This document shows positions 6,601 to 9,217 of a stretch of DNA of 9,217 bases, in pieces (the first letter of the stretch is position 1; every line of letters begins with the position of its first letter). Position numbers and translations under genes: made by a program. Source of the DNA: Thiomargarita sp. (GTDB lineage Bacteria > Pseudomonadota > Gammaproteobacteria > Beggiatoales > Beggiatoaceae); NCBI GenBank assembly GCA_030635005.1, contig DAOVZS010000076.1:1-9217 (forward strand), written 5' to 3'. The notes beneath the pieces are model-generated. The model did not search any database and had not been told where the DNA came from. It saw only the letters and a program-made list of their open reading frames with translations.

Positions 6601-7701
6601 TTAGCATCTGAATCTGTAATCAATAAAAGTTATTTGAGTAGTTTAAAACGTGCTCAATGGTTTGAAATTAACTTAAAAACAGCAAAACAGAGTGCTCAAC
6701 TAGAGTCATTTTCTCAACAAATCAAAGACATACGAGAACGTTTCGACAAAACTTACGAAGAAAAACGACAAAAATTGATTGCAGGAGATGAATTAGTGCC
6801 CGGTGTTTTAAAAATGGTTAAAGTGTATTTAGCAGTGAAGCGACGTACACAACCTGGCGATAAAATGGCAGGGAGACATGGTAATAAGGGTGTAGTCTCA
6901 ATGATCGTGCCTATTGAAGATATGCCCTATACTGCAGATGGACGTCCTGTGGACGTTGTATTAAATCCATTAGGTGTACCTTCTCGAATGAATGTGGGTC
7001 AAGTTTTAGAAACACATTTGGGGTGGGCTGCAAAAGGATTGGGTGATAAAATTTCTCAATTATTAGAGAAAGTAAATAATAAACAAGCCAATCTTGGAGA
7101 ATTACGAGAATTTTTGGATAAAATTTATAACTCCTGTGGAAAAAAGGAAGAATTGACCACTTTTACTGATACTGAAATTTTAGATTTATCAGAACATTTA
7201 TGTAACGGGGTCCCAATGGCAACGCCAGTATTTGATGGGGCCACAGAACCTGAAATTCAAGAAATGTTAGCACTTGCTGGTTTACCTACAAGTGGTCAAA
7301 CAACATTATACGATGGACGAACAGGAGAAGCCTTTGATAGAAAGGTGACTGTTGGCTATATGTATATGCTTAAATTAAATCACTTGGTTGATGACAAAAT
7401 GCATGCCCGTTCAACAGGACCTTATAGTTTAGTGACACAGCAACCACTGGGTGGTAAAGCACAGTTTGGGGGACAACGTTTTGGTGAAATGGAAGTATGG
7501 GCTTTGGAAGCGTATGGCGCATCGTATACATTACAAGAAATGTTAACGGTAAAATCAGATGATGTGGTGGGACGAACACAAATGTATAAAAATATTGTGG
7601 CTGGCGATCATAGAATAGATGCAGGAATGCCAGAATCCTTTAATGTATTGGTCAAGGAAATTCGTTCGCTGGGAATTGATATTGAATTAGAGCAGATTTA
7701 A
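3601..7701 (+). CDS. rpoB: DNA-directed RNA polymerase subunit beta
   Basis: RpoB is the second-largest subunit of RNA polymerase and forms one side of the active-centre cleft. The product is 1366 residues (E. coli 1342). ATG 3601 gives [20 protein letters not shown], matching the E. coli start; the frame is open back to the rplL stop, but those 45 codons resemble no protein and are excluded. Landmarks are [18 protein letters not shown], the rifampicin region [16 protein letters not shown] (521-536) with [13 protein letters not shown] after it, [49 protein letters not shown], and [12 protein letters not shown] with active-site lysines K1088 and K1096 (E. coli K1065 and K1073). The proteobacterial insertion and the C-terminal [18 protein letters not shown] and [10 protein letters not shown]-like ends are present. 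No Shine-Dalgarno sequence is visible. rpoC follows after 57 nt. Confidence 0.98.
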   Translation: [1366 protein letters not shown]

Positions 7702-7711
7702 AACAGTTTAT

Positions 7712-7735
7712 CGACGCACTTAGCGTCGTTTCTTT
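7712..7735 (+). terminator. Hairpin with T-rich tail between rpoB and rpoC, possible attenuator
   Basis: CGACGC (7712-7717) and GCGTCG (7723-7728) form a perfect 6-bp stem with five G-C pairs and a 5-nt loop (ACTTA), followed at once by TTTCTTT. This has the form of a short intrinsic terminator, beginning 10 nt after the rpoB stop. Full termination would remove beta-prime expression, and no promoter is evident between it and rpoC, so it is better read as a partial terminator, pause or processing site. It ends 17 nt before the rpoC Shine-Dalgarno sequence. Confidence 0.5.
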
Positions 7736-7745
7736 ATCACCCAAA

Positions 7746-7751
7746 AAGGAG
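7746..7751 (+). promoter_or_regulatory. Ribosome binding site supporting the TTG start of rpoC
   Basis: AAGGAG at 7746-7751 lies 7 nt before TTG 7759. No ATG, GTG or other TTG occurs in frame between the rpoB stop and this TTG, and the next in-frame ATG is at 8062, far inside conserved sequence. The strong site at ideal spacing therefore fixes the start. Confidence 0.85.
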
Positions 7752-7758
7752 AACACTT

Positions 7759-9217
7759 TTGAAAGACCTACTAAATTTCCTGAACAGTCAAGGTAAAATA
7801 GGGGATTTCGACAAAATCTGTATCAGCCTCGCTTCACCTGAAAAAATTCGCTCTTGGTCTTTTGGAGAGATCAAAAAACCCGAAACAATTAACTATCGTA
7901 CCTTTAGACCAGAACGCGATGGTCTATTTTGTGCCAGAATTTTTGGTCCTAACAAAGACTATGAATGTTTATGTGGTAAATATAAACGATTAAAACATCG
8001 TGGTGTTGTTTGTGAAAAATGTGGTGTCGAAGTCACACAAGCGAAAGTACGTAGAGAGCGGATGGCTCATATTGAATTGGCCAGCCCAGTTGCTCATATT
8101 TGGTATCTAAAATCTCTACCGTCCCGTTTGGGATTAATGCTTGATATGACATTACGTGATCTCGAGAAAATTCTGTATTTTGAAATATATGTTGTCATTG
8201 AAGCGGGTTTGACAAACCTAGAACGGGGACAATTATTAAGCGAAGAAAATTACATTGACAAAGTAGCAGAATATGGTGATGATTTTGATGTCAGAATGGG
8301 GGCAGAAGCGATTCTTGAATTATTGCGTTCAATGGACTTGCCTGCACAAATCAATAAAATTCGAGAAGATATTAATAGCACAAATTCTGACGCCAAGCAA
8401 AAAAAATTAACTAAGAGATTGAAATTAATAGAATCTTTTTTAAATTCAGGAAATCGACCCGAATGGATGGTGTTAAAAGTATTGCCTGTTCTGCCCCCTG
8501 AATTACGTCCATTAGTGCCTTTAGAAGGCGGGCGTTTTGCGACTTCTGATTTAAATGATTTGTATCGCCGTGTGATTAATCGTAATAATCGTTTGAAACG
8601 GCTACTTGATTTAAGTGCGCCTGATATTATTGTGCGCAATGAAAAACGCATGTTACAAGAATCAGTGGATGCCCTCTTAGATAATGGGAGACGGGGACGT
8701 GTATTGACTGGTTCCAATAAGATACCTTTAAAATCATTAGCTGATATGATAAAGGGTAAACAAGGTCGTTTTCGTCAAAATTTATTAGGTAAACGGGTTG
8801 ATTATTCAGGTCGTTCAGTCATCGTTGTGGGACCCACTTTACGCTTACAACAATGTGGCTTACCTAAAAAAATGGCCTTAGAACTCTTTAAACCCTTTGT
8901 TTTTAGTAAATTGGAAGTCAAAGGCATTGCGACTACAATCAAAACTGCTAGAAAGTTGGTAGAACAAGAAAGTGGTATCGTGTGGGATATGTTAGAAGAA
9001 GTGATTCGAGAACATCCTGTTTTACTGAATCGCGCCCCTACATTACATCGCTTAGGTATACAAGCTTTTGAGCCAATCTTAATTGAAGGTAAAGCGATTC
9101 AATTGCATCCCCTTGTGTGTACTGCCTTTAATGCTGACTTTGATGGCGATCAAATGGCAGTGCATATTCCACTTTCAATTGAAGCGCAATTAGAAGCACG
9201 GGCATTGATGATGTCCA
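7759..9217 (+). CDS. rpoC: DNA-directed RNA polymerase subunit beta-prime, N-terminal part (3' truncated by window)
   Basis: RpoC is the largest polymerase subunit and carries the catalytic magnesium site. The window holds 486 complete codons; E. coli RpoC has 1407 residues, so about a third is seen. Starting at TTG 7759 the protein reads (M)KDLLNFLNSQGKIGDFDKI, then SWSFGEIKKPETINYR. The zinc-binding cysteines are C70, C72, C85 and C88. Later landmarks are RPEWMVLKVLPVLPPELRPL, the LNDLYRRVINRNNRLKRLLD rudder region, GKQGRFRQNLLGKRVDYSGR (switch 2), NRAPTLHRLGIQAFEP, and the catalytic NADFDGDQM with D460, D462 and D464. Zinc and catalytic residues have the same numbers as in E. coli, so there is no net insertion. 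The alternative start at 8062 would remove the zinc site and is rejected. The frame continues past the window edge without a stop. Confidence 0.98.
   Translation, partial: MKDLLNFLNSQGKIGDFDKICISLASPEKIRSWSFGEIKKPETINYRTFRPERDGLFCARIFGPNKDYECLCGKYKRLKHRGVVCEKCGVEVTQAKVRRERMAHIELASPVAHIWYLKSLPSRLGLMLDMTLRDLEKILYFEIYVVIEAGLTNLERGQLLSEENYIDKVAEYGDDFDVRMGAEAILELLRSMDLPAQINKIREDINSTNSDAKQKKLTKRLKLIESFLNSGNRPEWMVLKVLPVLPPELRPLVPLEGGRFATSDLNDLYRRVINRNNRLKRLLDLSAPDIIVRNEKRMLQESVDALLDNGRRGRVLTGSNKIPLKSLADMIKGKQGRFRQNLLGKRVDYSGRSVIVVGPTLRLQQCGLPKKMALELFKPFVFSKLEVKGIATTIKTARKLVEQESGIVWDMLEEVIREHPVLLNRAPTLHRLGIQAFEPILIEGKAIQLHPLVCTAFNADFDGDQMAVHIPLSIEAQLEARALMMS

Noticed and set aside
6144..6623. 159-codon minus-strand reading frame opposite rpoB
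   Set aside because: It is antisense to the conserved [15 protein letters not shown] region of RpoB and is a shadow frame without start signals.
8250..8717. 155-codon minus-strand reading frame opposite rpoC
   Set aside because: The + strand encodes highly conserved RpoC here. The antisense translation shows no known motif.
1..9217. Mobile elements, CRISPR arrays, attachment sites, defence or novel gene systems
   Set aside because: No transposase, no regular direct repeats, no disrupted gene and no unexplained open frame were found. The whole window is conserved housekeeping genes in standard order.

Overview
The window is the conserved translation/transcription core cluster of a bacterium, read entirely on the + strand: tuf (3' end) - tRNA-Trp - secE - nusG - rplK - rplA - rplJ - rplL - rpoB - rpoC (5' part). 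This order, the 127-residue three-helix SecE, the L1- and L10-type mRNA leaders, and RpoB and RpoC that align almost without gaps to the Escherichia coli proteins all point to a Gammaproteobacterium. The DNA is clearly AT-rich, with A/T-ending codons favoured, so this is a low-GC member. A 13-residue insertion in NusG resembles what I remember from Xanthomonas-like and other early-branching gammaproteobacteria, but I cannot name a genus from sequence alone.

Layout. Positions 1-119 are the last 38 codons of EF-Tu, followed by a 12-bp hairpin (133-160) and, only 18 nt later, tRNA-Trp (179-254, CCA encoded). Six T residues and a short leader without a Shine-Dalgarno sequence lead into secE (282-665). 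nusG (669-1241) follows 3 nt after secE, and its ribosome binding site lies inside the secE 3' end. The 79-nt gap before rplK folds as an L1 operator. rplK and rplA abut. A roughly 100-nt L10 leader precedes rplJ, and rplL follows after 18 nt. A 135-nt spacer containing a perfect 8-bp hairpin separates rplL from rpoB (3601-7701). A 57-nt spacer containing a 6-bp GC-rich hairpin and T-rich tail separates rpoB from rpoC, which starts at a TTG (7759) and runs off the window end just after the catalytic aspartate motif.

The genes form one functional set. EF-Tu and tRNA-Trp serve elongation. SecE is a core subunit of the SecYEG translocon. NusG couples RNA polymerase to Rho or the ribosome. L11, L1, L10 and L7/L12 form the L1 stalk and the GTPase-associated stalk of the 50S subunit. 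RpoB and RpoC form the polymerase active centre. Control appears mainly post-transcriptional: an L1 operator ahead of rplKA, an L10 operator ahead of rplJL, and hairpins before rpoB and before rpoC that could attenuate or process the transcript.

I found no mobile element, CRISPR array, defence gene or unknown protein, and no stretch over 300 bases without a gene. I do not see an undescribed system. The items worth a second look are regulatory or fine-structural: the paired GACGC/GCGTC hairpins flanking rpoB, the missing Shine-Dalgarno sequences of secE and rpoB, the TTG start of rpoC, the tandem L7/L12-binding repeat in L10, the NusG insertion, and the coincidence that six successive genes share one reading frame with nearly open linkers.
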